64,000 nucleotides of DNA from Sisyra terminalis (lineage: Eukaryota; Arthropoda; Insecta; Neuroptera; Sisyridae), in contig OY292277.1 in NCBI GenBank assembly GCA_958496175.1, positions 5,704,001 to 5,768,000 on the forward strand. The letters run 5' to 3'. Below the pieces are notes generated by a model, which did no database searches, was not told the origin of the DNA, and worked only from the letters and a program-made list of their open reading frames with translations. Numbering within the stretch: position 1 is the first letter of the stretch; each line of letters starts with the position of its first letter. The position numbers were made by a program, and so were the translations under genes. Positions 28,405 to 41,795 of this stretch are shown in pieces.

Positions 28405-31400
28405 TTGGGAAAAATTTGCACAGCATGTACTGATAGCCTTGTACTTTCGATTGGCATCCTAAAAAAAATTTTTTTTAATCTGACCATTTTCGTGAAAAAT
28501 CAACGATGGTTACCCCACGGTTTTTTTTGGCGAAAAATCTTTTTGTTTCGAAATCGAAAAAGATTGTTATATTATCGTTCTATACATTGTTACGAACCCG
28601 AAACTGCCTTTGGTTCGAAAATCATCCCTTATATAACGATGGTACATGCAATTGTTGAAGAAGCCTCGTTCGTCTCTCCCTCTTAGTGGGAAGTAGGCAT
28701 CCCTTAAACTGCATGTTCAACCCTTAAACGTGGTTTGTTTTTGGAAAAATTTGCACAGCATGTACAGATAGCCTTGTACTTTCGATTGGCATCCTAAGAA
28801 TTTTTTTTTTAATTTGACCTTTTGCGTGAAAAATCAACGATGGTTAACCCACGGTTTTTTTTGGCGAAAAATCTTTTTGTTTCGAAATCGAAAAAGATTG
28901 TTATATTATCGTTCTATACATTGTTACGAACCCGAAACTGCCTTTGGTTCGAAAATCATCCCTTATATAACGATGGTACATGCAATTGTTGAAGAAGCCT
29001 CGTTAGTCTCTCCCTCTTAGTGGGAAGTAGGCTTCCCTTAAACTGCATGTTCAACCCTTAAACGTGGTTTGTTTTGGGAAAAATTTGCACAGCATGTACA
29101 GATAGCCTTGTACTTTCGATTGGCATCGTAAAAAAAATTTTTTTTAATTTGACCTTTTGCGTGAAAAATCAACGATGGTTAACCCACGGTTTTTTTTGGC
29201 GAAAAATCTTTTTGAGCCGAAATCGAAAAAGATTTATATATTATCGATCTTTACATTGTTACGAACCCGAAACTGCCTTTGGTTCGAAAATCATCCCTTA
29301 TATAACGATGGTACATGCAATTGTTGAAGAAGCCTCGTTAGTCTCTCCCTCTTAGTGGGAAGTAGGCATCTCTTAAACTGCATGTTCAACCCTTAAACGT
29401 GGTTTGTTTTGGGAAAAATTTGCACAGCATGTACTGATAGCCTTGTACTTTCGATTGGCATCCTAAAAAATATTTTTTTTAATCTGACCATTTTCGTGAA
29501 AAATCAACGATGGTTAACCCACGGTTTTTTTTGGCGAAAAATCTTTTTGTTTCGAAATCGAAAAAGATTGTTATATTGTCGTTCTATACATTGTTACGAA
29601 CCCGAAACTGCCTTTGGTTCGAAAATCATCCCTTATATAACGATGGTACATGCAATTGTTGAAGAAGCCTCGTTAGTCTCTCCCTCTTAGTGGGAAGTAG
29701 GCATCCCTTAAACTGCATGTTCAACCCTTAAACGTGGTTTGTTTTGGGAAAAATTTGCACAGCATGTACTGATAGCCTTGTACTTTCGATTGGCATCCTA
29801 AAAAATATTTTTTTTAATCTGACCATTTTCGTGAAAATTCAACGATGGTTAACCCACGGTTTTTTTTGGCGAAAAATCTTTTTGTTTCGAAATCGAAAAA
29901 TATTGTAATATTATCGTTCTATACATTGTTACGAAACCGAAACTGCCTTTGGTTCGAAAATCATCCCTTATATAACGATGGTACATGCAATTGTTGAAGA
30001 AGCCTCGTTAGTCTCTCCCTCTTAGTGGGAAGTAGGCATCCCTTAAACTGCATGTTCAACCCTTAAACGTGGTTTGTTTTGGGAAAAATTTGCACAGCAT
30101 GTACTGATAGCCTTGTACTTTCGATTGGCATCCTAAAAAAAATTTTTTTTAATCTGACCATTTTCGTGAAAAATCAACGATGGTTACCCCACGGTTTTTT
30201 TTGGCGAAAAATCTTTTTGTTTCGAAATCGAAAAATATTGTAATATTATCGTTCTATACATTGTTACGAAACCGAAACTGCCTTTGGTTCGAAAATCATC
30301 CCTTATATAACGATGGTACATGCAATTGTTGAAGAAGCCTCGTTAGTCTCTCCCTCTTAGTGGGAAGTAGGCATCCCTTAAACTGCATGTTCAACCCTTA
30401 AACGTGGTTTGTTTTGGGAAAAATTTGCACAGCATGTACTGATAGCCTTGTACTTTCGATTGGCATCCTAAAAAAAATTTTTTTTAATCTGACCATTTTC
30501 GTGAAAAATCAACGATGGTTACCCCACGGTTTTTTTTGGCGAAAAATCTTTTTGTTTCGAAATCGAAAAAGATTGTTATATTATCGTTCTATACATTGTT
30601 ACGAACCCGAAACTGCCTTTGGTTCGAAAATCATCCCTTATATAACGATGGTACATGCAATTGTTGAAGAAGCCTCGTTCGTCTCTCCCTCTTAGTGGGA
30701 AGTAGGCATCCCTTAAACTGCATGTTCAACCCTTAAACATGGTTTGTTTTGGGAAAACTTTGCACAGCATGTACAGATAGCCTTGTACTTTCGATTGGCA
30801 TCGAAAAAAAAATTTTTTTTAATTTGACCATTTTCGTGAAAAATCAACGATGGTTAACCCACGGTTTTTTTTGGCGAAAAATCTTTTTGTTTCGAAATCG
30901 AAAAAGATAGTTATATTATCGTTCTATACATTGTTACCAACCCGAAACTGCCTTTGGTTCGAAAATCATCCCTTATATAACGATGGTACATGCAATTGTT
31001 GAAGAAGCCTCGTTCGTCTCTCCCTCTTAGTGGGAAGTAGGCATTCCTTAAACTGCATGTTCAACCCATAAACGTGGTATGTTTTTGGAAAAATTTGCAC
31101 AGCATGTACAGATAGCCTTGTACTTTCGATTGGCATCCTAAGAATTTTTTTTTTAATTTGACCTTTTGCGTGAAAAATCAACGATGGTTAACCCACGGTT
31201 TTTTTTGGGGAAAAATCTTTTTGTTTCGAAATCGAAAAATATTGTTATATTATCGTTCTATACATTGTTACGAACCCGAAACTGCCTTGGGTTCGAAAAT
31301 CATCCCTTATATAACGATGGTACAAGCAATTGTTGAACAAGCCACGTTCGTTTCCCCCTCTTAGTGGGAAGTATGCATCCCTTAAACTGCATGTTCAACC

Positions 31401-32250
31401 CTTAAACGTGGTTTGTTTTGGGAAAAATTTGCACAGCATGTACTGATAGCCTTGTACTTTCGATTGGCATCCTAAAAAAAATTTTTTTTAATCTGACCAT
31501 TTTCGTGAAAAATCAACGATGGTTAACCCACGGTTTTTTTTGGCGAAAAATCTTTTTGTTTCGAAATCGAAAAAGATAGTTATATTATCGTTCTATACAT
31601 TGTTACCAACCCGAAACTGCCTTTGGTTCGAAAATCATCCCTTATATAACGATGGTACATGCAATTGTTGAAGAAGCCTCGTTCGTCTCTCCCTCTTAGT
31701 GGGAAGTAGGCATTCCTTAAACTGAATGTTCAACCCTTAAACGTGGTTTGTTTTTGGAAAAATTTGCACAGCATGTACAGATAGCCTTGTACTTTCGATT
31801 GGCATCCTAAGAATTTTTTTTTTAATTTGACCTTTTGCGTGAAAAATCAACGATGGTTAACCCACGGTTTTTTTTGGGGAAAAATCTTTTTGTTTCGAAA
31901 TCGAAAAATATTGTTATATTATCGTTCTATACATTGTTACGAACCCGAAACTGCCTTGGGTTCGAAAATCATCCCTTATATAACGATGGTACAAGCAATT
32001 GTTGAACAAGCCACGTTCGTTTCCCCCTCTTAGTGGGAAGTATGCATCCCTTAAACTGCATGTTCAACCCTTAAACGTGGTTTGTTTTGGGAAAAATTTG
32101 CACAGCATGTACTGATAGCCTTGTACTTTCGATTGGCATCCTAAAAAAAATTTTTTTTAATCTGACCATTTTCGTGAAAAATCAACGATGGTTAACCCAC
32201 GGTTTTTTTTGGCGAAAAATCTTTTTGTTTCGAAATCGAAAAAGATAGTT
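27560..32250 (+). repeat. 14-monomer higher-order repeat, copy 1 (4,688 bp)
   Basis: Position x here matches x + 4,688 across the whole copy. Characteristic units include one with CCTAAGAATTTTTTTTTT and GACCTTTTGCGTG (28,796 onward), one with TTGAGCCGAAATCG and TCGATCTTTACATTG (about 29,213-29,256), two with CCTAAAAAATATTTTT (29,462 and 29,801), and units with AAAGATAGTTATATT and GTTACCAACCCG. Two of these later units (31,034-31,160 and 31,703-31,815) carry GGCATTCC and GTTTTTGGAAAAA. The boundary is only known to within the identical stretch around the switch from AAATATTG to AAAGATAG. Confidence 0.9.
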
Positions 32251-35200
32251 ATATTATCGTTCTATACATTGTTACGAACCCGAAACTGCCATTGGTTCGA
32301 AAATCATCCCTTATATAACGATGGTACAAGCAATTGTTGAAGAAGCCACGTTCGTCTCTCCCTCTTAGTGGGAAGTAGGCATCCCTTAAACTGCATGTTC
32401 AACCCTTAAACGTGGTTTGTTTTGGGAAAACTTTGCACAGCATGTACAGATAGCCTTGTACTTTCGATTGGCATCCTAAAAAAAATTTTTTTTAATCTGA
32501 CCATTTTCGTGAAAATTCAACGATGGGTTACCCCACGGTTTTTTTTGGCGAAAAATCTTTTTGTTTCGAAATCGAAAAATATTGTTATATTATCGTTCTA
32601 TACATTGTTACGAACCCGAAACTGCCTTTGGTTCGAAAATCATCCCTTATATAACGATGGTACAAGCAATTGTTGAAGAAGCCACGTTCGTCTCTCCCTC
32701 TTAGTGGGAAGTATGCATCCCATAAACTGCATGTTCAACCCTTAAACGTGGTTTGTTTTGGGAAAAATTTGCACAGCATGTACTGATAGCCTTGTACTTT
32801 CGATTGGCATCCTAAAAAAAATTTTTTTTAATCTGACCATTTTCGTGAAAAATCAACGATGGTTACCCCACGGTTTTTTTTGGCGAAAAATCTTTTTGTT
32901 TCGAAATCGAAAAATATTGTAATATTATCGTTCTATACATTGTTACGAAACCGAAACTGCCTTTGGTTCGAAAATCATCCCTTATATAACGATGGTACAT
33001 GCAATTGTTGAAGAAGCCTCGTTAGTCTCTCCCTCTTAGTGGGAAGTAGGCATCCCTTAAACTGCATGTTCAACCCTTAAACGTGGTTTGTTTTGGGAAA
33101 AATTTGCACAGCATGTACTGATAGCCTTGTACTTTCGATTGGCATCCTAAAAAAAATTTTTTTTAATCTGACCATTTTCGTGAAAAATCAACGATGGTTA
33201 CCCCACGGTTTTTTTTGGCGAAAAATCTTTTTGTTTCGAAATCGAAAAAGATTGTTATATTATCGTTCTATACATTGTTACGAACCCGAAACTGCCTTTG
33301 GTTCGAAAATCATCCCTTATATAACGATGGTACATGCAATTGTTGAAGAAGCCTCGTTCGTCTCTCCCTCTTAGTGGGAAGTAGGCATCCCTTAAACTGC
33401 ATGTTCAACCCTTAAACGTGGTTTGTTTTTGGAAAAATTTGCACAGCATGTACAGATAGCCTTGTACTTTCGATTGGCATCCTAAGAATTTTTTTTTTAA
33501 TTTGACCTTTTGCGTGAAAAATCAACGATGGTTAACCCACGGTTTTTTTTGGCGAAAAATCTTTTTGTTTCGAAATCGAAAAAGATTGTTATATTATCGT
33601 TCTATACATTGTTACGAACCCGAAACTGCCTTTGGTTCGAAAATCATCCCTTATATAACGATGGTACATGCAATTGTTGAAGAAGCCTCGTTAGTCTCTC
33701 CCTCTTAGTGGGAAGTAGGCTTCCCTTAAACTGCATGTTCAACCCTTAAACGTGGTTTGTTTTGGGAAAAATTTGCACAGCATGTACAGATAGCCTTGTA
33801 CTTTCGATTGGCATCGTAAAAAAAATTTTTTTTAATTTGACCTTTTGCGTGAAAAATCAACGATGGTTAACCCACGGTTTTTTTTGGCGAAAAATCTTTT
33901 TGAGCCGAAATCGAAAAAGATTTATATATTATCGATCTTTACATTGTTACGAACCCGAAACTGCCTTTGGTTCGAAAATCATCCCTTATATAACGATGGT
34001 ACATGCAATTGTTGAAGAAGCCTCGTTAGTCTCTCCCTCTTAGTGGGAAGTAGGCATCTCTTAAACTGCATGTTCAACCCTTAAACGTGGTTTGTTTTGG
34101 GAAAAATTTGCACAGCATGTACTGATAGCCTTGTACTTTCGATTGGCATCCTAAAAAATATTTTTTTTAATCTGACCATTTTCGTGAAAAATCAACGATG
34201 GTTAACCCACGGTTTTTTTTGGCGAAAAATCTTTTTGTTTCGAAATCGAAAAAGATTGTTATATTGTCGTTCTATACATTGTTACGAACCCGAAACTGCC
34301 TTTGGTTCGAAAATCATCCCTTATATAACGATGGTACATGCAATTGTTGAAGAAGCCTCGTTAGTCTCTCCCTCTTAGTGGGAAGTAGGCATCCCTTAAA
34401 CTGCATGTTCAACCCTTAAACGTGGTTTGTTTTGGGAAAAATTTGCACAGCATGTACTGATAGCCTTGTACTTTCGATTGGCATCCTAAAAAATATTTTT
34501 TTTAATCTGACCATTTTCGTGAAAATTCAACGATGGTTAACCCACGGTTTTTTTTGGCGAAAAATCTTTTTGTTTCGAAATCGAAAAATATTGTAATATT
34601 ATCGTTCTATACATTGTTACGAAACCGAAACTGCCTTTGGTTCGAAAATCATCCCTTATATAACGATGGTACATGCAATTGTTGAAGAAGCCTCGTTAGT
34701 CTCTCCCTCTTAGTGGGAAGTAGGCTTCCCTTAAACTGCATGTTCAACCCTTAAACGTGGTTTGTTTTGGGAAAAATTTGCACAGCATGTACTGATAGCC
34801 TTGTACTTTCGATTGGCATCCTAAAAAAAATTTTTTTTAATCTGACCATTTTCGTGAAAAATCAACGATGGTTACCCCACGGTTTTTTTTGGCGAAAAAT
34901 CTTTTTGTTTCGAAATCGAAAAATATTGTAATATTATCGTTCTATACATTGTTACGAAACCGAAACTGCCTTTGGTTCGAAAATCATCCCTTATATAACG
35001 ATGGTACATGCAATTGTTGAAGAAGCCTCGTTAGTCTCTCCCTCTTAGTGGGAAGTAGGCATCCCTTAAACTGCATGTTCAACCCTTAAACGTGGTTTGT
35101 TTTGGGAAAAATTTGCACAGCATGTACTGATAGCCTTGTACTTTCGATTGGCATCCTAAAAAAAATTTTTTTTAATCTGACCATTTTCGTGAAAAATCAA

Positions 35201-36940
35201 CGATGGTTACCCCACGGTTTTTTTTGGCGAAAAATCTTTTTGTTTCGAAATCGAAAAAGATTGTTATATTATCGTTCTATACATTGTTACGAACCCGAAA
35301 CTGCCTTTGGTTCGAAAATCATCCCTTATATAACGATGGTACATGCAATTGTTGAAGAAGCCTCGTTCGTCTCTCCCTCTTAGTGGGAAGTAGGCATCCC
35401 TTAAACTGCATGTTCAACCCTTAAACATGGTTTGTTTTGGGAAAACTTTGCACAGCATGTACAGATAGCCTTGTACTTTCGATTGGCATCGAAAAAAAAA
35501 TTTTTTTTAATTTGACCATTTTCGTGAAAAATCAACGATGGTTAACCCACGGTTTTTTTTGGCGAAAAATCTTTTTGTTTCGAAATCGAAAAAGATAGTT
35601 ATATTATCGTTCTATACATTGTTACCAACCCGAAACTGCCTTTGGTTCGAAAATCATCCCTTATATAACGATGGTACATGCAATTGTTGAAGAAGCCTCG
35701 TTCGTCTCTCCCTCTTAGTGGGAAGTAGGCATTCCTTAAACTGCATGTTCAACCCATAAACGTGGTATGTTTTTGGAAAAATTTGCACAGCATGTACAGA
35801 TAGCCTTGTACTTTCGATTGGCATCCTAAGAATTTTTTTTTTAATTTGACCTTTTGCGTGAAAAATCAACGATGGTTAACCCACGGTTTTTTTTGGGGAA
35901 AAATCTTTTTGTTTCGAAATCGAAAAATATTGTTATATTATCGTTCTATACATTGTTACGAACCCGAAACTGCCTTGGGTTCGAAAATCATCCCTTATAT
36001 AACGATGGTACAAGCAATTGTTGAACAAGCCACGTTCGTTTCCCCCTCTTAGTGGGAAGTATGCATCCCTTAAACTGCATGTTCAACCCTTAAACGTGGT
36101 TTGTTTTGGGAAAAATTTGCACAGCATGTACTGATAGCCTTGTACTTTCGATTGGCATCCTAAAAAAAATTTTTTTTAATCTGACCATTTTCGTGAAAAA
36201 TCAACGATGGTTAACCCACGGTTTTTTTTGGCGAAAAATCTTTTTGTTTCGAAATCGAAAAAGATAGTTATATTATCGTTCTATACATTGTTACCAACCC
36301 GAAACTGCCTTTGGTTCGAAAATCATCCCTTATATAACGATGGTACATGCAATTGTTGAAGAAGCCTCGTTCGTCTCTCCCTCTTAGTGGGAAGTAGGCA
36401 TTCCTTAAACTGAATGTTCAACCCTTAAACGTGGTTTGTTTTTGGAAAAATTTGCACAGCATGTACAGATAGCCTTGTACTTTCGATTGGCATCCTAAGA
36501 ATTTTTTTTTTAATTTGACCTTTTGCGTGAAAAATCAACGATGGTTAACCCACGGTTTTTTTTGGGGAAAAATCTTTTTGTTTCGAAATCGAAAAATATT
36601 GTTATATTATCGTTCTATACATTGTTACGAACCCGAAACTGCCTTGGGTTCGAAAATCATCCCTTATATAACGATGGTACAAGCAATTGTTGAACAAGCC
36701 ACGTTCGTTTCCCCCTCTTAGTGGGAAGTATGCATCCCTTAAACTGCATGTTCAACCCTTAAACGTGGTTTGTTTTGGGAAAAATTTGCACAGCATGTAC
36801 TGATAGCCTTGTACTTTCGATTGGCATCCTAAAAAAAATTTTTTTTAATCTGACCATTTTCGTGAAAAATCAACGATGGTTAACCCACGGTTTTTTTTGG
36901 CGAAAAATCTTTTTGTTTCGAAATCGAAAAAGATAGTTAT
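32251..36940 (+). repeat. 14-monomer higher-order repeat, copy 2 (4,688 bp)
   Basis: A tandem copy of the preceding 4,688 bp with the same 14 monomers in the same order. I found only isolated differences, for example TAGGCTTCCC near 34,728 where copy 1 has TAGGCATCCC near 30,032. Such low divergence compared with neighbouring monomers marks a recent duplication. A third copy is not complete: from about 37,184 the sequence resumes at an internal unit (the 33,502 type), consistent with unequal exchange out of register. Confidence 0.9.
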
Positions 36941-38448
36941 ATTATCGTTCTATACATTGTTACCAACCCGAAACTGCCTTTGGTTCGAAAATCATCCCTT
37001 ATATAACGATGGTACATGCAATTGTTGAAGAAGCCTCGTTCGTCTCTCCCTCTTAGTGGGAAGTAGGCATTCCTTAAACTGCATGTTCAACCCTTAAACG
37101 TGGTTTGTTTTTGGAAAAATTTGCACAGCATGTACAGATAGCCTTGTACTTTCGATTGGCATCCTAAGAATTTTTTTTTTAATTTGACCTTTTGCGTGAA
37201 AAATCAACGATGGTTAACCCACGGTTTTTTTTGGCGAAAAATCTTTTTGTTTCGAAATCGAAAAAGATTGTTATATTATCGTTCTATACATTGTTACGAA
37301 CCCGAAACTGCCTTTGGTTCGAAAATCATCCCTTATATAACGATGGTACATGCAATTGTTGAAGAAGCCTCGTTAGTCTCTCCCTCTTAGTGGGAAGTAG
37401 GCTTCCCTTAAACTGCATGTTCAACCCTTAAACGTGGTTTGTTTTGGGAAAAATTTGCACAGCATGTACAGATAGCCTTGTACTTTCGATTGGCATCGTA
37501 AAAAAAATTTTTTTTAATTTGACCTTTTGCGTGAAAAATCAACGATGGTTAACCCACGGTTTTTTTTGGCGAAAAATCTTTTTGAGCCGAAATCGAAAAA
37601 GATTTATATATTATCGATCTTTACATTGTTACGAACCCGAAACTGCCTTTGGTTCGAAAATCATCCCTTATATAACGATGGTACATGCAATTGTTGAAGA
37701 AGCCTCGTTAGTCTCTCCCTCTTAGTGGGAAGTAGGCATCCCTTAAACTGCATGTTCAACCCTTAAACGTGGTTTGTTTTGGGAAAAATTTGCACAGCAT
37801 GTACTGATAGCCTTGTACTTTCGATTGGCATCCTAAAAAATATTTTTTTTAATCTGACCATTTTCGTGAAAAATCAACGATGGTTAACCCACGGTTTTTT
37901 TTGGCGAAAAATCTTTTTGTTTCGAAATCGAAAAAGATTGTTATATTATCGTTCTATTCATTGTTACGAACCCGAAACTGCCTTTGGTTCGAAAATAATC
38001 CCTTATATAACGATGGTACATGCAATTGTTGAAGAAGCCTCGTTCGTCTCTCCCTCTTAGTGGGAAGTAGGCATCCCTTAAACTGCATGTTCAACCCTTA
38101 AACGTGGTTTGTTTTGGGAGAAATTTGCACAGCATGTACAGATAGCCTTGTACTTTCGATTGGCATCGAAAAAAAAATTTTTTTTAATTTGACCATTTTC
38201 GTGAAAAATCAACGATGGTTAACCCACGGTTTTTTTTGGCGAAAAATCTTTTTGTGTCGAAATCGAAAAAGATTGTTATATTGTCGTTCTATACATTGTT
38301 ACGAACCCGAAACTGCCTTTGGTTCGAAAATCATCCCTTATATAACGATGGTACATGCAATTGTTGAAGAAGCCTCGTTAGTCTCTCCCTCTTAGTGGGA
38401 AGTAGGCATCCCTTAAACTGCATGTTCAACCCTTAAACGTGGTTTGTT
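35102..38448 (+). repeat. 10-monomer higher-order repeat, copy 1 (3,347 bp)
   Basis: Overlaps the end of the 14-unit copy 2. Positions match x + 3,347 throughout, including the CATAAACGTGGTATG unit (35,755), the TTGAGCCG unit (37,582), and the GGGAGAAATTTGC unit (38,115). Confidence 0.88.
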
Positions 38449-41400
38449 TTGGGAAAAATTTGCACAGCATGTACTGATAGCCCTGTACTTTCGATTGGCA
38501 TCCTAAAAAAAATTTTTTTTAATCTGACCATTTTCGTGAAAAATCAACGATGGTTACCCCACGGTTTTTTTTGGCGAAAAATCTTTTTGTTTCGAAATCG
38601 AAAAAGATTGTTATATTATCGTTCTATACATTGTTACGAACCCGAAACTGCCTTTGGTTCGAAAATCATCCCTTATATAACGATGGTACATGCAATTGTT
38701 GAAGAAGCCTCGTTCGTCTCTCCCTCTTAGTGGGAAGTAGGCATCCCTTAAACTGCATGTTCAACCCTTAAACATGGTTTGTTTTGGGAAAACTTTGCAC
38801 AGCATGTACAGATAGCCTTGTACTTTCGATTGGCATCGAAAAAAAAATTTTTTTTAATTTGACCATTTTCGTGAAAAATCAACGATGGTTAACCCACGGT
38901 TTTTTTTGGCGAAAAATCTTTTTGTTTCGAAATCGAAAAAGATAGTTATATTATCGTTCTATACATTGTTACCAACCCGAAACTGCCTTTGGTTCGAAAA
39001 TCATCCCTTATATAACGATGGTACATGCAATTGTTGAAGAAGCCTCGTTCGTCTCTCCCTCTTAGTGGGAAGTAGGCATTCCTTAAACTGCATGTTCAAC
39101 CCATAAACGTGGTATGTTTTTGGAAAAATTTGCACAGCATGTACAGATAGCCTTGTACTTTCGATTGGCATCCTAAGAATTTTTTTTTTAATTTGACCTT
39201 TTGCGTGAAAAATCAACGATGGTTAACCCACGGTTTTTTTTGGGGAAAAATCTTTTTGTTTCGAAATCGAAAAATATTGTTATATTATCGTTCTATACAT
39301 TGTTACGAACCCGAAACTGCCTTGGGTTCGAAAATCATCCCTTATATAACGATGGTACAAGCAATTGTTGAACAAGCCACGTTCGTTTCCCCCTCTTAGT
39401 GGGAAGTATGCATCCCTTAAACTGCATGTTCAACCCTTAAACGTGGTTTGTTTTGGGAAAAATTTGCACAGCATGTACTGATAGCCTTGTACTTTCGATT
39501 GGCATCCTAAAAAAAATTTTTTTTAATCTGACCATTTTCGTGAAAAATCAACGATGGTTAACCCACGGTTTTTTTTGGCGAAAAATCTTTTTGTTTCGAA
39601 ATCGAAAAAGATAGTTATATTATCGTTCTATACATTGTTACCAACCCGAAACTGCCTTTGGTTCGAAAATCATCCCTTATATAACGATGGTACATGCAAT
39701 TGTTGAAGAAGCCTCGTTCGTCTCTCCCTCTTAGTGGGAAGTAGGCATTCCTTAAACTGAATGTTCAACCCTTAAACGTGGTTTGTTTTTGGAAAAATTT
39801 GCACAGCATGTACAGATAGCCTTGTACTTTCGATTGGCATCCTAAGAATTTTTTTTTTAATTTGACCTTTTGCGTGAAAAATCAACGATGGTTAACCCAC
39901 GGTTTTTTTTGGGGAAAAATCTTTTTGTTTCGAAATCGAAAAATATTGTTATATTATCGTTCTATACATTGTTACGAACCCGAAACTGCCTTGGGTTCGA
40001 AAATCATCCCTTATATAACGATGGTACAAGCAATTGTTGAACAAGCCACGTTCGTTTCCCCCTCTTAGTGGGAAGTATGCATCCCTTAAACTGCATGTTC
40101 AACCCTTAAACGTGGTTTGTTTTGGGAAAAATTTGCACAGCATGTACTGATAGCCTTGTACTTTCGATTGGCATCCTAAAAAAAAATTTTTTTAATCTGA
40201 CCATTTTCGTGAAAAATCAACGATGGTTAACCCACGGTTTTTTTTGGCGAAAAATCTTTTTGTTTCGAAATCGAAAAAGATAGTTATATTATCGTTCTAT
40301 ACATTGTTACCAACCCGAAACTGCCTTTGGTTCGAAAATCATCCCTTATATAACGATGGTACATGCAATTGTTGAAGAAGCCTCGTTCGTCTCTCCCTCT
40401 TAGTGGGAAGTAGGCATTCCTTAAACTGCATGTTCAACCCTTAAACGTGGTTTGTTTTTGGAAAAATTTGCACAGCATGTACAGATAGCCTTGTACTTTC
40501 GATTGGCATCCTAAGAATTTTTTTTTTAATTTGACCTTTTGCGTGAAAAATCAACGATGGTTAACCCACGGTTTTTTTTGGCGAAAAATCTTTTTGTTTC
40601 GAAATCGAAAAAGATTGTTATATTATCGTTCTATACATTGTTACGAACCCGAAACTGCCTTTGGTTCGATAATCATCCCTTATATAACGATGGTACATGC
40701 AATTGTTGAAGAAGCCTCGTTAGTCTCTCCCTCTTAGTGGGAAGTAGGCTTCCCTTAAACTGCATGTTCAACCCTTAAACGTGGTTTGTTTTGGGAAAAA
40801 TTTGCACAGCATGTACAGATAGCCTTGTACTTTCGATTGGCATCGTAAAAAAAATTTTTTTTAATTTGACCTTTTGCGTGAAAAATCAACGATGGTTAAC
40901 CCACGGTTTTTTTTGGCGAAAAATCTTTTTGAGCCGAAATCGAAAAAGATTTATATATTATCGATCTTTACATTGTTACGAACCCGAAACTGCCTTTGGT
41001 TCGAAAATCATCCCTTATATAACGATGGTACATGCAATTGTTGAAGAAGCCTCGTTAGTCTCTCCCTCTTAGTGGGAAGTAGGCATCCCTTAAACTGCAT
41101 GTTCAACCCTTAAACGTGGTTTGTTTTGGGAAAAATTTGCACAGCATGTACTGATAGCCTTGTACTTTCGATTGGCATCCTAAAAAATATTTTTTTTAAT
41201 CTGACCATTTTCGTGAAAAATCAACGATGGTTAACCCACGGTTTTTTTTGGCGAAAAATCTTTTTGTTTCGAAATCGAAAAAGATTGTTATATTATCGTT
41301 CTATTCATTGTTACGAACCCGAAACTGCCTTTGGTTCGAAAATCATCCCTTATATAACGATGGTACATGCAATTGTTGAAGAAGCCTCGTTCGTCTCTCC

Positions 41401-41795
41401 CTCTTAGTGGGAAGTAGGCATCCCTTAAACTGCATGTTCAACCCTTAAACGTGGTTTGTTTTGGGAGAAATTTGCACAGCATGTACAGATAGCCTTGTAC
41501 TTTCGATTGGCATCGAAAAAAAAATTTTTTTTTTTGACCATTTTCGTGAAAAATCAACGATGGTTAACCCACGGTTTTTTTTGGCGAAAAATCTTTTTGT
41601 GTCGAAATCGAAAAAGATTGTTATATTGTCGTTCTATACATTGTTACGAACCCGAAACTGCCTTTGGTTCGAAAATCATCCCTTATATAACGATGGTACA
41701 TGCAATTGTTGAAGAAGCCTCGTTAGTCTCTCCCTCTTAGTGGGAAGTAGGCATCCCTTAAACTGCATGTTCAACCCTTAAACGTGGTTTGTTTT
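38449..41795 (+). repeat. 10-monomer higher-order repeat, copy 2 (3,347 bp)
   Basis: A tandem copy of 35,102-38,448. Differences are few: AGCCCTGTAC at 38,478 versus AGCCTTGTAC, TTCGATAATCATC near 40,666, and an altered A/T tract near 41,517-41,535 where TTTTTTTTTTGACC replaces TTTTTTTTAATTTGACC. Confidence 0.88.
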
